The position numbers and the translations under genes were made by a program. A DNA stretch of 64,000 nucleotides, taken from Candidatus Geothermocultor quzhuomuensis. Lineage in GTDB: Bacteria > Actinomycetota > Aquicultoria > Geothermocultorales > Geothermocultoraceae. Positions 16,200 to 25,334 of this stretch are shown piece by piece. Below the pieces are notes generated by a model. It saw only the letters and a program-made list of their open reading frames with translations, had not been told where the DNA came from and made no database searches. Location of the stretch: the NCBI GenBank assembly GCA_015711795.1, contig JACVJC010000012.1, positions 1-64,000 on the forward strand, read 5' to 3'. Each line of letters opens with the position of its first letter. The first letter of the stretch is position 1.

Positions 16200-17930
16200 C
16201 TAAGACACCTGCTTCTCCTTCAGCCTCTTAAGTAGCTTGTCGAGTGAATATGTATTCACCACATCTTGGGGTTCAAGCCAGCCACGCTGAGCCGTTGCCA
16301 CTCCATATTTAATATAAGGCAATTGACCTGCTCCGTGAGCATCGGTACCAATTAAAAACTGGCAACCATATTTCTCTTTGGCTTCTCGAAGATAATCATC
16401 TTTTAAATCAAGGCGATCAGGAAACGAATTAAGCTCAAGCAAGGTCCCTGTTTTGGCTGCCATTTGAAAAATCATTTCCATATTGAGTAAATAAGGGTCA
16501 CGTTTTCCAATAATCCTTCCTGTTGGATGACTAATACAGTGAATGTAGGGATTTTCCATCGCTTTTATAATTCTTTCAGTTAACTGCTCCTTTGACTGAC
16601 CAAATCCCCAGTGAATTGAAGCGGTAACTAAATCAAATTGGGCTAAAATCTCTTCGGGATAATCAACCGTTCCATCATTTTCAATGTTTAATTCCACTCC
16701 ATTTAAAACCTTAAATCCAGGATATTTTTGATTAACTCTCTTTATTTCAACCAGACGTTCTTCCACTTCCTTAATACTCATTCCCCTAGCCACTTTCAAT
16801 CGAGCAGCATGGTCACAAAGACCTAGATATTCATAGCCTAATTCAAGAGCAACTCCAACTAGCTGCTCAATTTGGCTCGAACCATCACTCCAAATTGAAT
16901 GAACATGCAAGTCACCACGAATATCGCTTAACTCAACTAGCTGTGGAAGGTTGTGATTTAAAGCTCTTTCAACCTCACCCGTATCTTCTCTTAGCATTGG
17001 AGGGATAAAATCCATCCCCAAAATTCGATAAATATCCTCTTCATCTTCCCCTCCAATTTTTTCCTCATTTTCTACCTTAAAAATGCCGTATTCGCTTATT
17101 TTTAGCCCTTTTTTCTTAGCTATTTCCCTCAGGCGAATGTTATGAGCTTTGGAACCGGTAAAATATTGAAGAGCAGCCCCATAAGATAAAGTCGGAACAA
17201 CCCTGAGGTCAACTTGAAGACCTGTTTTAACCACAATACTGCATTTAGTTTCACCCTTAGCTAAGACATTAGCTACATCAGGTAAAGAGCAAAAGGCTTC
17301 AGCAACTTTATCAGGCTCATTACTGGCGGCTAAAATATCAATATCGCCAATTGTTTCCTTCATCCTTCTTAGGGAACCAGCCATATCAACATTCTTAACC
17401 GCTGAGTTTTCTCTTAACTTTTCAATAATTTCTTGAGCCAGTGAATGTGCTTCAAAAAGAAGAATCCTCTCCCGTCCTCGTTGAAATAATTGAATGCCCC
17501 GTAAGATATTTTCTTCAGTCTTAACACCCATCCCTTTTAAAGGAGCAATCTTGTGATTTTCAATTGCTTGAAGAAGCTCTTCAACTGTAGTTATCCCAAG
17601 CTCTTCATAAAAGATTTTTGCTTTTTTAGGACCAACACTCGGAATTTGCATTAAAGCAAGAAGAGAAGGTGGAACTTTCTCTTTAAGCTCTTCGTAAAAA
17701 ACTAGTTTTCCCGTCTCTAAAAGCTCCTTAACTTTTTCAGCAATGCTAGCTCCAACCCCTTTAATATCTTGAAGACGGTTTTCTTTATTAACTTTTTCAA
17801 TCTCTTGAGAATAGCTCCGGATAGCATTAGCTGCCCGATGATAAGCATTTACTTTAAAAGGATTTTCCCCTTGGATGTCGAGCATATCCCCAATATCATC
17901 AAGAATAGCTGCTACCTCTTCATTAGTCAT
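16200..17930 (-). CDS. polX: DNA polymerase X with PHP phosphoesterase domain
   Basis: Bacterial PolX is a gap-filling repair polymerase with 3'-5' exonuclease activity from its PHP domain. The 576-residue protein has an N-terminal 8-kDa helix-hairpin-helix region (IKGVGASIAEKVKELL and IPSVGPKKAKIFYEEL). The nucleotidyltransferase core has GSLRRMKETIGDIDIL with the catalytic Asp pair near residue 193. A C-terminal PHP domain starts at GDLHVHSIWSDG (about 337) and contains GVELNIENDG, ASIHWGF, ISHPTGR and IGTDAHG. Length and domain order match the family (about 570 residues). It is monocistronic on the minus strand, upstream of the restriction operon. Confidence 0.95.
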   Translation of the reverse strand: MTNEEVAAILDDIGDMLDIQGENPFKVNAYHRAANAIRSYSQEIEKVNKENRLQDIKGVGASIAEKVKELLETGKLVFYEELKEKVPPSLLALMQIPSVGPKKAKIFYEELGITTVEELLQAIENHKIAPLKGMGVKTEENILRGIQLFQRGRERILLFEAHSLAQEIIEKLRENSAVKNVDMAGSLRRMKETIGDIDILAASNEPDKVAEAFCSLPDVANVLAKGETKCSIVVKTGLQVDLRVVPTLSYGAALQYFTGSKAHNIRLREIAKKKGLKISEYGIFKVENEEKIGGEDEEDIYRILGMDFIPPMLREDTGEVERALNHNLPQLVELSDIRGDLHVHSIWSDGSSQIEQLVGVALELGYEYLGLCDHAARLKVARGMSIKEVEERLVEIKRVNQKYPGFKVLNGVELNIENDGTVDYPEEILAQFDLVTASIHWGFGQSKEQLTERIIKAMENPYIHCISHPTGRIIGKRDPYLLNMEMIFQMAAKTGTLLELNSFPDRLDLKDDYLREAKEKYGCQFLIGTDAHGAGQLPYIKYGVATAQRGWLEPQDVVNTYSLDKLLKRLKEKQVS

Positions 17931-18116
17931 TTATTACCCCTTTCTTAACCTCAATCTTTACCTTCACTTAAAGTCTTGCAACTTTATGACAAATTAATTT
18001 TAGTAAAACCTATTGGAGTGGTAAATCTAAAGAAAGAAATTTGTTATCCAAAATTGGACTCTTGACAGGTGCCATTAGGTTAACCAAAATATATTAAAAG
18101 GTTTGAAGAGAGAAAA

Positions 18117-18404
18117 ATGAAAAAAGAAAAGTTAGATAAGAAACAAAAATTAGAAATCGGGCCTCAAGAGTGTATCTTTGACCTTGAGGCATTGAGTAAA
18201 GAGCTAGTCGAAGCAAGGGAAAGCTTGTTTCGAGCCGAAAACCCTGAATTTTCACCTTGCGCTACCTGCCCTTATGCAAGTGGTAATTGCACTGATTTAT
18301 CAAATTTACCTATTTCTCCCTGCCATGATTCTTCCTTTCAAGAAAACTACCCACCGGTCACCTCGTTCAAGAAAATAAAAAACCCAAGAGAAAGTAAAGA
18401 ATGA
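18117..18404 (+). CDS. Small cysteine-containing hypothetical protein
   Basis: I do not recognise this 95-residue protein. It has a lysine-rich start, a helical segment (FDLEALSKELVEARESLFRA) and a cysteine cluster CATCPYASGNC with further Cys at about residues 19 and 69. The CxxC...C spacing could bind a metal or form disulfides. No signal peptide or membrane segment is seen. It is followed after 18 bases by the archaemetzincin on the same strand, so the two are probably co-transcribed. A TTGACA at about 18062 could be part of its promoter, but the matching -10 box has poor spacing. Confidence 0.6.
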   Translation: MKKEKLDKKQKLEIGPQECIFDLEALSKELVEARESLFRAENPEFSPCATCPYASGNCTDLSNLPISPCHDSSFQENYPPVTSFKKIKNPRESKE

Positions 18405-18422
18405 AAAAAAGACAAAAAGTAA

Positions 18423-19040
18423 ATGAAAAGAGGATTTTTAACTGCTCTTGCTTTTGCCTTATTACTTTCAAGTTGTTCCCAACCAAATCAATGGCAAAAT
18501 AAAGGTAAAGTTAAATCAACTGAAAAAATTGTCCTTGTCCCAATAGGTAATGTACCAAAAGAAATTCTCACTTTTTTAAAAGAAAAACTAGCTAAAAAGT
18601 TTGGTGTAGAAGTTGTTATCGGTAAATCACTGCCTTTCCCTTATTACGCTGAAGTACCTTCACGAAAACAGTTCTCATCATCCCAAATATTAGATAAGCT
18701 TTTAGAAGCTAAGGGGGGAAAAGAGAGGATATTGGGTTTAGTCGATGTTGACCTTTTTGTTGAAAATCTCAATTTTGTCTTCGGTCAAGCAAGCTTGACC
18801 GAAAAAGTAGCATTAATTTCCTTAACTCGTTTAAGACAAGAATTTTATCGCCAACCCCCAGATGCTAATTTATTTCTTGAAAGAACCCTAAAAGAAGCGG
18901 TTCATGAGCTCGGGCATACTTACGGGTTGAATCATTGCCCAAATTCTGAATGTGTAATGCATTTTTCCAACTCTCTAGCAGACACCGATTATAAAAAATC
19001 AGATTTTTGCTCTAACTGTGAAAAGAAGCTCTATCAGTAA
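18423..19040 (+). CDS. Archaemetzincin-type zinc protease, predicted lipoprotein
   Basis: The C-terminal part carries the archaemetzincin signature: HELGHTYGLNHC (zinc ligands His162, His166, His172; Glu163 catalytic) followed by the four-Cys zinc site completed by CVM and FCSNC. The spacing C-x4-C-x17-C-x2-C fits the family. Upstream segments (FGVEVVIGKSL and ILGLVDVDLFVENLNFVFGQA) match its usual N-terminal half. The start MKRGFLTALAFALLLSSCSQ is a lipoprotein signal with Cys at residue 18. Archaemetzincins I know lack such a signal, so surface anchoring is unusual. The substrate is unknown. Confidence 0.9.
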   Translation: MKRGFLTALAFALLLSSCSQPNQWQNKGKVKSTEKIVLVPIGNVPKEILTFLKEKLAKKFGVEVVIGKSLPFPYYAEVPSRKQFSSSQILDKLLEAKGGKERILGLVDVDLFVENLNFVFGQASLTEKVALISLTRLRQEFYRQPPDANLFLERTLKEAVHELGHTYGLNHCPNSECVMHFSNSLADTDYKKSDFCSNCEKKLYQ

Positions 19041-19309
19041 CACTAGCAAGCAGCAGGCAAAGTAGAGTGAAGATAATAGAATGAAATCTTTAAGGAAGCA
19101 GGCATTGAAATCGCCAATGAAAGGAGAAAAACTATTGACAAGATAGTTCACTAAAATTGTGAGTGTGCCTTGTAAAGAATGTCCCAAAGCCTGGCGAACC
19201 CTTAAGGAATGGTTAACAGACAAGGAATTCCGCCCAAGATATAGACTGTCTGAACCCCGGAGCTTATTTCTTTAAGATAATCTCTCGAAGCAGATGAACT
19301 GTTTAAATC

Positions 19310-20935
19310 GCTTAGATAAACAAGGATTTAAGAGAGCCAAGTTTAGCTCCTAATGCGCCTTCTGTTAAGGCATCAAGATAGTTTTAGCCTGTAGCAATGA
19401 GGATTTTAGATGTAGTCATTCCTTGATTAATAGCATATTTAGAAATTTCGGTGCCAGTTTGGTATCGGTCTTATCCTGATAGTCTTAAGGAAGATAGAAG
19501 ATTTGTAGCAACAGCAAAAAAATAACTCCCTCCTCTTAAACAATAATTGTCTTGGTGATACCAAGTTCTATCAAGGCTGTTTGAGCAGAAGAAGGAATTA
19601 AATCTTTCTTAACAAGCAAAATTGGCATACCTTTGTTTGCTACCAAGGAAGAAATGGCTAAAGCATCAGGGTAGTTAGCACCAGTTGCAATAATTGCTGT
19701 TCCTCCCAAAGTACCTAGTTTTTCCTTTAGTTTGCGGGCAATACTCACTGGTGTTTCATATCTATCTTTTCCGCTCACTCTAGTAACGGTTAAACCAAGA
19801 TTTTCTAGTTTATCCTCAACGCTTGAGGAAATGGCACCTGTTCCCCCTACGAAAATGCATTCTTAGCGTTGAGTCTTTTAATTTCTTCTTCTGTTTCTTA
19901 AGGCAAAGAGGCTGAATCATTTAAAAGAATAGGGAAAAAATAAGCATATACCAAGGGAGCTCCAGCTAAGGCATCCGGAAAGTTAGCACCGGTTGCAATA
20001 ACAACATAAATTGGTTCCTAATTGCCGGTCGTTCCATTCAATCAGAAAGCTTTGATGGTATTTTTGCCAATCCTCTCATAAGTTAATATACTCAGAAACA
20101 CTGTCATTATATGGAAGGACAACCGTCGCATTCTTGTTAAATTGAGCATAAACAGATGAATATGCCAATGCCACTGAAACAATCCTCACCTCATCAGTAG
20201 GAACTTCAAAAGCCCCTAGTAAAACAGTGTAATTGAAAGGAATGAAGGTAAATTCTGTAGTCTCGGGAAAAACACTCGCTGGTATATTTATGCTGAAAGC
20301 TCTTGTGGAATACCGACCGCTGGATGTTCCAGTCTCAGTTCTTACAGACGAAACCGTAGCAGTAGATGCAGCCCTCGCTTCCTCGAGGTCGTGAGATGAT
20401 GAAAGAGTATGTGTAATGGTACCTCTAGGCAATCTGCCTTTCATCTGGTCTGCTTGGCTGCTAGAATCATCAACTCTAATTGCATGACCCAACTCATGTT
20501 TAGCATTAGAAATAGGGTCAAACGTATCACTTCCGGTTGTACCTCATGGACTTCCTGGTTTACTATCAAAAGTAATCGTAACCTTAGATGTCTTTCCTGT
20601 ACTTCTGTCAAACCCTGGACTAACATCTGTCAACCCAAGCGCATCTATGTCTGCCATCTTTATCTCTAGTTGAACTTGAGAAGGGTTAGTAGCCTCAGTA
20701 AGTGTCCAACCAGCACCCGCATTATTCCATTGCTGAGCCGTTTCTCTCACCCATCCTTTGTGTTACTCTGTAACTGAACTATTAAAACTATAATGTATTT
20801 CCATCTTCGGTTTGCCATCTACATCGTGCCAATCCCAAGCACACCAAACATTGGCTAAGACTTGGTGCCCAAGAAGAAAAACTATAGAAAGAGCCAATAA
20901 GATAAGTGTTAATGATTTTCTTAAAGAAACATTTT
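19310..20935 (-). pseudogene. Decayed secreted zinc metalloprotease with cell-wall-binding repeats
   Basis: Reading on the minus strand, a signal peptide (SLTLILLALSIVFLLGHQVLA) is followed by a protease domain with KHELGHAIRVDD, an HExxHxxxxxD zinc motif. It continues to about 20076. Then come degraded cell-wall-binding type 2 repeats: YVVIATGANFPDALAG, VGGTGAISSSVEDKL, SGKDRYETPVSIARKL and a third unit near 19330-19480. The protease part is one frame broken by TAA (20763-20765) and TGA (20544-20546). The start ATG is out of frame with the signal, and the repeat part has several shifts and stops. All three damage types occur, so recoding is unlikely. An intact relative of the repeats lies at 63298-64000. 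Confidence 0.8.
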
Positions 20936-20952
20936 ATGTGGTTAGATTTTGA

Positions 20953-21080
20953 AGTTGCCCCGCTTATGCTTTTTTAAATATACCGCAACGCCAACAAGAG
21001 TCAAAACAAAAATAAGAGAAAACATCAGAAAGAAAACATTTTTCTCGGTCTTTCTTGTTTTCTTTTTCTGATATTCTCAA
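20953..21080 (-). pseudogene. Fragment with C-terminal membrane anchor
   Basis: On the minus strand the sequence ends in NVFFLMFSLIFVLTLVGVAV followed by YLKKHKRGNFKI and a stop: one hydrophobic helix with a basic tail, like the membrane anchor of a surface protein. Upstream the frame is stopped at once, so only the 3' end survives. It lies just ahead of the decayed metalloprotease, suggesting a former cluster of surface proteins. Confidence 0.4.
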
Positions 21081-21196
21081 ATTCTTAAGAATATTGGAAT
21101 AGGCTGATTAGGTAAGATGAAGGTGCTTTTAAAACAAGGATTTATTATCGCTGGTTAAGATATACGAGAGAGTCTGACCTTCTTTATCATCAGCAC

Positions 21197-22591
21197 TTAA
21201 CTAAGCCATTCTTTTTGCCGCTTTAAAATTGCTTTTGCTCGTTTGAGCTGTTCTTCAACTCGTTTAGGAGCAGTACTGCCATAGCTATCGCGACGATTAA
21301 GGCAATTCTTAATTTTAATGTACTCTAAAACATCCTCCTCAAAATGGAAAGAAAATCTCTTCCACACCTCAAGGTCAAGTTTCTCCAAAGGTAAGTTAAA
21401 CTTGGAGCAATGCTTAACCATTTCTCCGACAATCTTATGGGCTTCCCGAAAAGGCACACCCTTTCTAACTAAATAATCGGCTGCATCAGTGGCATTAACA
21501 AAACTTTTCTCTAAAGCTCGCTTCATTGCCTCAACGTTTATTTTCATTGTCGAAAGGATTCCTGACATTAAATCTAAACATGCCTTTAATGTATCAATTG
21601 TGTCAAATAAGCCCCCTTTATCTTCCTGCATATCACGATGATAAGAAAGAGGTAATCCTTTCATAGTTGAAAGCATCGCCATTAAATTACCGAAAATTCG
21701 ACCAGCTTTCCCTCGAATTAACTCAGCTACATCAGGATTTTTCTTTTGAGGCATAATTGATGAACCTGTAGTATAAGCATCATCAAGCTCAACAAAGCTA
21801 AATTCCTGAGTCGACCAAATAATGAGTTCCTCCGCCAAGCGACTGAGGTGAACCATTAAAATAGATGACTGGCTTAAAAAGTGCAAAATAAAATCCCTAT
21901 CAGAAACAGCATCAACACTATTATCAGAAATATAGTTAAAGCCTAGCTCCTTGGCTAAAAATTCGCGGTTAATTGGACAAGTTGTTCCTGCAAAAGCGGC
22001 TGAACCTAAAGGCATAAAATCCATTTTCTTAAAGCAACTCACCATCCGATCAAAATCACGTTTAAACATCCAAAAATAAGCCATTATATAATGAGAAAAT
22101 AAAACTGGTTGAGCAACTTGAAGATGGGTATAACCAGGCATTATAATATCAACATTTTTTTCTGCTACCTCAATAATCGTCTGGCAAAGATTATTAAGTA
22201 GCCCATTTACTGCCTTGATTTCTTTTTTTAAATACATCCGCAAATCGGTTGCCACTTGGTCATTTCGGCTCCTCCCGGTGTGAAGCTTTCCCCCAACTGC
22301 TCCAATTTTCTCAATCAATGCTCGCTCAATTGCCATGTGAATATCCTCATCGGCTATATCGAAAGGAAACTTTCCCTTATCAATTTCCTTTTTTATCTCT
22401 TCTAAGCCTTGAGTGATTTTCCTTGCTTCTTCTTCGCTAATTACTTTTGCCCGCGCTAAAGCTTGAGCCCAAGCAATGCTTCCTTTGATATCCTCTTTGT
22501 AAAGGCGCTCATCAAAAGAGATCGAAGCAACAAACTCTTCAACTTTCTTTTCCGGTTCTTTTTCGAAACGCCCAGCCCAAGGTTTCATCAC
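21197..22591 (-). CDS. argH: Argininosuccinate lyase
   Basis: ArgH splits argininosuccinate into arginine and fumarate, the last step of arginine synthesis. The 464-residue protein shows the start MKPWAGRFEKEPEK and the substrate-binding TGRSRNDQVATDLR (about residues 107-120). GYTHLQVAQPV and the superfamily signature GSSIMPQKKNPD (about 275-286, with the catalytic Ser) follow. Length is normal. It is the last gene of the argCJBDFRGH operon and follows argG by 22 bases. The start could be GTG at 22591 or the adjacent ATG. Confidence 0.97.
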   Translation of the reverse strand: MMKPWAGRFEKEPEKKVEEFVASISFDERLYKEDIKGSIAWAQALARAKVISEEEARKITQGLEEIKKEIDKGKFPFDIADEDIHMAIERALIEKIGAVGGKLHTGRSRNDQVATDLRMYLKKEIKAVNGLLNNLCQTIIEVAEKNVDIIMPGYTHLQVAQPVLFSHYIMAYFWMFKRDFDRMVSCFKKMDFMPLGSAAFAGTTCPINREFLAKELGFNYISDNSVDAVSDRDFILHFLSQSSILMVHLSRLAEELIIWSTQEFSFVELDDAYTTGSSIMPQKKNPDVAELIRGKAGRIFGNLMAMLSTMKGLPLSYHRDMQEDKGGLFDTIDTLKACLDLMSGILSTMKINVEAMKRALEKSFVNATDAADYLVRKGVPFREAHKIVGEMVKHCSKFNLPLEKLDLEVWKRFSFHFEEDVLEYIKIKNCLNRRDSYGSTAPKRVEEQLKRAKAILKRQKEWLS

Positions 22592-22613
22592 AAACCAGCT
22601 CCCTGTTTAGCCT

Positions 22614-23816
22614 TTAGCCATCGGCTTTCTTTTTTGCCCAGGTTTTAATGGGTAAGCCAAAAAGCTCAATAAAGCCTTTAGCGGAATCGTGGGAAAAAAG
22701 GTCTTCTCTCTTCTCATAAGTAGCTAATGAATAATCGTAAAGAGCTTTCTCTGATTTTCGCCCGACTACTTGACAAGAACCTTTATAGTATTTTAACTTA
22801 ACTGTTCCTGATACACTTTCTTGAGTCTTTTCAAAAAAAGCATCTAAAGCTTCTTTTAACGGAGAGTACCAAAGCCCATAGTAGATAAGCTCAGCATATT
22901 TAATTTCCATCCTTGATTTAAAATGAAGAAGTTCCCTTTCTAAAGTTAAATCCTCAAGGTCACAATGGGCAGTAATTAAACTCAAAGCTCCTGGAACTTC
23001 GTAAACTTCCCTTGACTTTATTCCCACCAGGCGATTCTCAATCATGTCAACCCTTCCAAAACCACTCTCTCCAGCAATTTTATTAACTTGATTAATAATT
23101 TTGATCAAGGGTAAATTCTTTCCGTTAAGAGCTACTGGTTTCCCCTTTTCAAATGCAATCTCAAGATACTTTGGTTTCTCCGAAGCCTGTTCAGGGGCTA
23201 CCGTTAATTTAAAAGCTTCTTCAGGTGGTTCAAGCCAAGGGTCCTCTAATATTCCACACTCAATTGTCCGCCCCCAGAGATTTTCATCAACACTATAAGG
23301 ACTTTTCTTAGTTACTTCCACCGGAATATCATGTTTTTGAGCATACTCGATAGCTTCTTGGCGTGACATTTTCCACTCCCGAATAGGCGCAATTATCTTT
23401 AATTCTGGATTAAGAGCCACAATAGAAACTTCAAAGCGAACCTGGTCATTACCTTTCCCCGTGCATCCATGTGCCACAAAGGAAGCTTTAACTTTCTCCG
23501 CAACTTTAACCAGGTGCTTAGCGATCAAGGGGCGGGAAAGTGATGAAACAAGAGGATACTTACCCTCATACAAAGCATTAGCTTTTAAGGCTTTAAGAAT
23601 AAAATCTTGAGCAAATTCTTCCTTTGCATCAATAAGATAGAAGTCTTTTGCTCCAATTTTAAGACCTCTTTCCCTTATTTTATCAAGTTCCTCAATTTGG
23701 CCAACATCAACAGTAACTGCTATGACATCAAGATTATATTTCTCCTCAAGCCATTTAATAGCCACTGAAGTATCCAAGCCACCTGAATATGCTAAGACAA
23801 CCTTATCTTTCCCCAA
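22614..23816 (-). CDS. argG: Argininosuccinate synthase
   Basis: ArgG condenses citrulline and aspartate with ATP to form argininosuccinate. The 400-residue protein has the PP-loop AYSGGLDTSV (residues 9-18), VAHGCTGKGNDQVRFE and YSVDENLWGR, all hallmarks of the family. It starts with TTG (MGKDKVVLAYSGG), consistent with the conserved N-terminus. It lies between argR and argH; a gap of about 150 bases separates it from argR without an obvious terminator. Confidence 0.97.
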   Translation of the reverse strand: MGKDKVVLAYSGGLDTSVAIKWLEEKYNLDVIAVTVDVGQIEELDKIRERGLKIGAKDFYLIDAKEEFAQDFILKALKANALYEGKYPLVSSLSRPLIAKHLVKVAEKVKASFVAHGCTGKGNDQVRFEVSIVALNPELKIIAPIREWKMSRQEAIEYAQKHDIPVEVTKKSPYSVDENLWGRTIECGILEDPWLEPPEEAFKLTVAPEQASEKPKYLEIAFEKGKPVALNGKNLPLIKIINQVNKIAGESGFGRVDMIENRLVGIKSREVYEVPGALSLITAHCDLEDLTLERELLHFKSRMEIKYAELIYYGLWYSPLKEALDAFFEKTQESVSGTVKLKYYKGSCQVVGRKSEKALYDYSLATYEKREDLFSHDSAKGFIELFGLPIKTWAKKKADG

Positions 23817-23965
23817 TTATTAGCTCCTTCTCTTACAATTAAGAAGGGTTTAACCAGCCCATTATGAATTTAAAGATTGTGTAAGCTTGTGCGCTCAAAG
23901 AAAAAAGAGAAAGCAACCAACCTCAAATTGTCAACCTTAATGAGCCATTTAAAAGACAACCCTTT

Positions 23966-24403
23966 TTACTTAACTAATTTTTTTATTCGGTCAACAACAG
24001 TTTTAGCTGCTTTTTCTCCCTTACCAACAGCTAAAATAGTGTCATCGCCAGCAACGGTTCCCAAAATCTCTTCCCACTTAGCTGCGTCGATTGCTGAAGC
24101 AACACTTTGAGCCCCACCTGGTATCGTCTTAATAACAACTAAATTATTGCTTTGGTCAGCTGAGATTACTAAATCTTCACACATTCTTCTCAAATGTTTG
24201 TCTTCAGCCAAAATATAAGTGCTTTTTCCCGTTTCCGAAGGCATCTTTTCTAACCCTAACTGATTAACATCTCGGGAAACCGTTGCTTGAGTAACTTTAA
24301 ACCCTAACTTAGCTAACTCCCGAACCAAATCAGCTTGGGTTCTTATTGCTTTTTCTCTAATTATTCTCCTGATAGTATCATGCCTACTCCCTTTTTTAGC
24401 CAT
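23966..24403 (-). CDS. argR: Arginine repressor
   Basis: ArgR binds ARG-box operators when loaded with arginine and represses the biosynthetic genes. The 145-residue protein has the winged-helix N-terminus (IRTQADLVRELAKLGFKVTQ, then ATVSRDVNQLGLEK) and the C-terminal hexamerisation and arginine-binding domain with GTVAGDDTILAVG. In Actinobacteria argR is embedded between argF and argG exactly as here. The likely target is the promoter ahead of argC at 29900-29928. Confidence 0.95.
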   Translation of the reverse strand: MAKKGSRHDTIRRIIREKAIRTQADLVRELAKLGFKVTQATVSRDVNQLGLEKMPSETGKSTYILAEDKHLRRMCEDLVISADQSNNLVVIKTIPGGAQSVASAIDAAKWEEILGTVAGDDTILAVGKGEKAAKTVVDRIKKLVK

Positions 24404-24413
24404 CTAAATCACC

Positions 24414-25334
24414 TCACATAATTAAATTCAAAAGAGCCTTCTGTATATGAAGCCTGTTTTCGGCTTGTTCAAAAACAACTGAATGCTTCCCATCAATAAT
24501 CTCACCTACCACCTCCTCTCCTCGATGAGCTGGCAAGCAATGCATAAAAATAAATGATTCATCAGCCAATGAAACTAAGTCTTCGTTAACTTGATAAAAT
24601 TGAAATACCTTACGCTTCTTACCCGCTTCTTCCTCTTGACCCATGCTTACCCATGTGTCAGTATAAATAATATCAGCTCCCTTAACTGCCTCTTTGGGAT
24701 CATTTATCACCTTTACTATTGACTCTCCCTTAGCATTGGTTAAAGCTAGATCAATAACCTCTTTTTTAGGAGCATATCCATTGGGACAGCTAACCCAAAT
24801 ATCCATTTTTAATTTTGAACAGCCAATTAAAAGGGTTTGGGCTATGTTATTTCCATCACCCACATAAGCTAGCTTTAAATCACTTAATCGCCTTTTCTTC
24901 TCATAGATAGTTAAAAAATCAGCCAAAATTTGACAGGGATGAAAATCGTCAGTTAAAGCATTAATCACAGGAACACTTGAATAATAAGCTAATTTATTCA
25001 ATCTATCCTGAGAATAAGTCCTCATTACAATAGCATCTACATAACGAGATAGAACCTTAGCTGTGTCTTCAATTGATTCCCCCCTGCTTATTTGAAGGTC
25101 TGAACTGTCTAAATAAATTGGTTCAGCACCTAAATGAGCAATAGCCACTTCAAAAGAAACCCTTGTCCTAGTCGAAGGCTTCTCGAAAAGCAAAGCGATT
25201 GTTTTACCTTTAAGGAATTGGTGCTCTTTCCTCATTCGAAGCCAGCTTTTTAATTCTTTTGCCCGGCTTAAAATAGCGTAAATCTCATCTTGTTCTAGCT
25301 CTTGAAGTGTTTTAATGCTTTTGCCCCTCAGCAA
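24414..25334 (-). CDS. argF: Ornithine carbamoyltransferase
   Basis: ArgF makes citrulline from ornithine and carbamoyl phosphate. The 306-residue protein has the carbamoyl-phosphate motif STRTR (in FEKPSTRTRVSFE), the HPCQ block (DDFHPCQILADFLT), VGDGNNIAQTL and the ornithine-loop motif HCLPAHRGEEV. Its start overlaps the argD stop by a few bases, indicating translational coupling. Confidence 0.97.
   Translation of the reverse strand: MLRGKSIKTLQELEQDEIYAILSRAKELKSWLRMRKEHQFLKGKTIALLFEKPSTRTRVSFEVAIAHLGAEPIYLDSSDLQISRGESIEDTAKVLSRYVDAIVMRTYSQDRLNKLAYYSSVPVINALTDDFHPCQILADFLTIYEKKRRLSDLKLAYVGDGNNIAQTLLIGCSKLKMDIWVSCPNGYAPKKEVIDLALTNAKGESIVKVINDPKEAVKGADIIYTDTWVSMGQEEEAGKKRKVFQFYQVNEDLVSLADESFIFMHCLPAHRGEEVVGEIIDGKHSVVFEQAENRLHIQKALLNLIM

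Noticed and set aside
11348-20765. Stop-codon reassignment to explain in-frame TAG, TAA and TGA
   Set aside because: All three stops occur, only in genes with other damage, while conserved genes end normally with standard stops.
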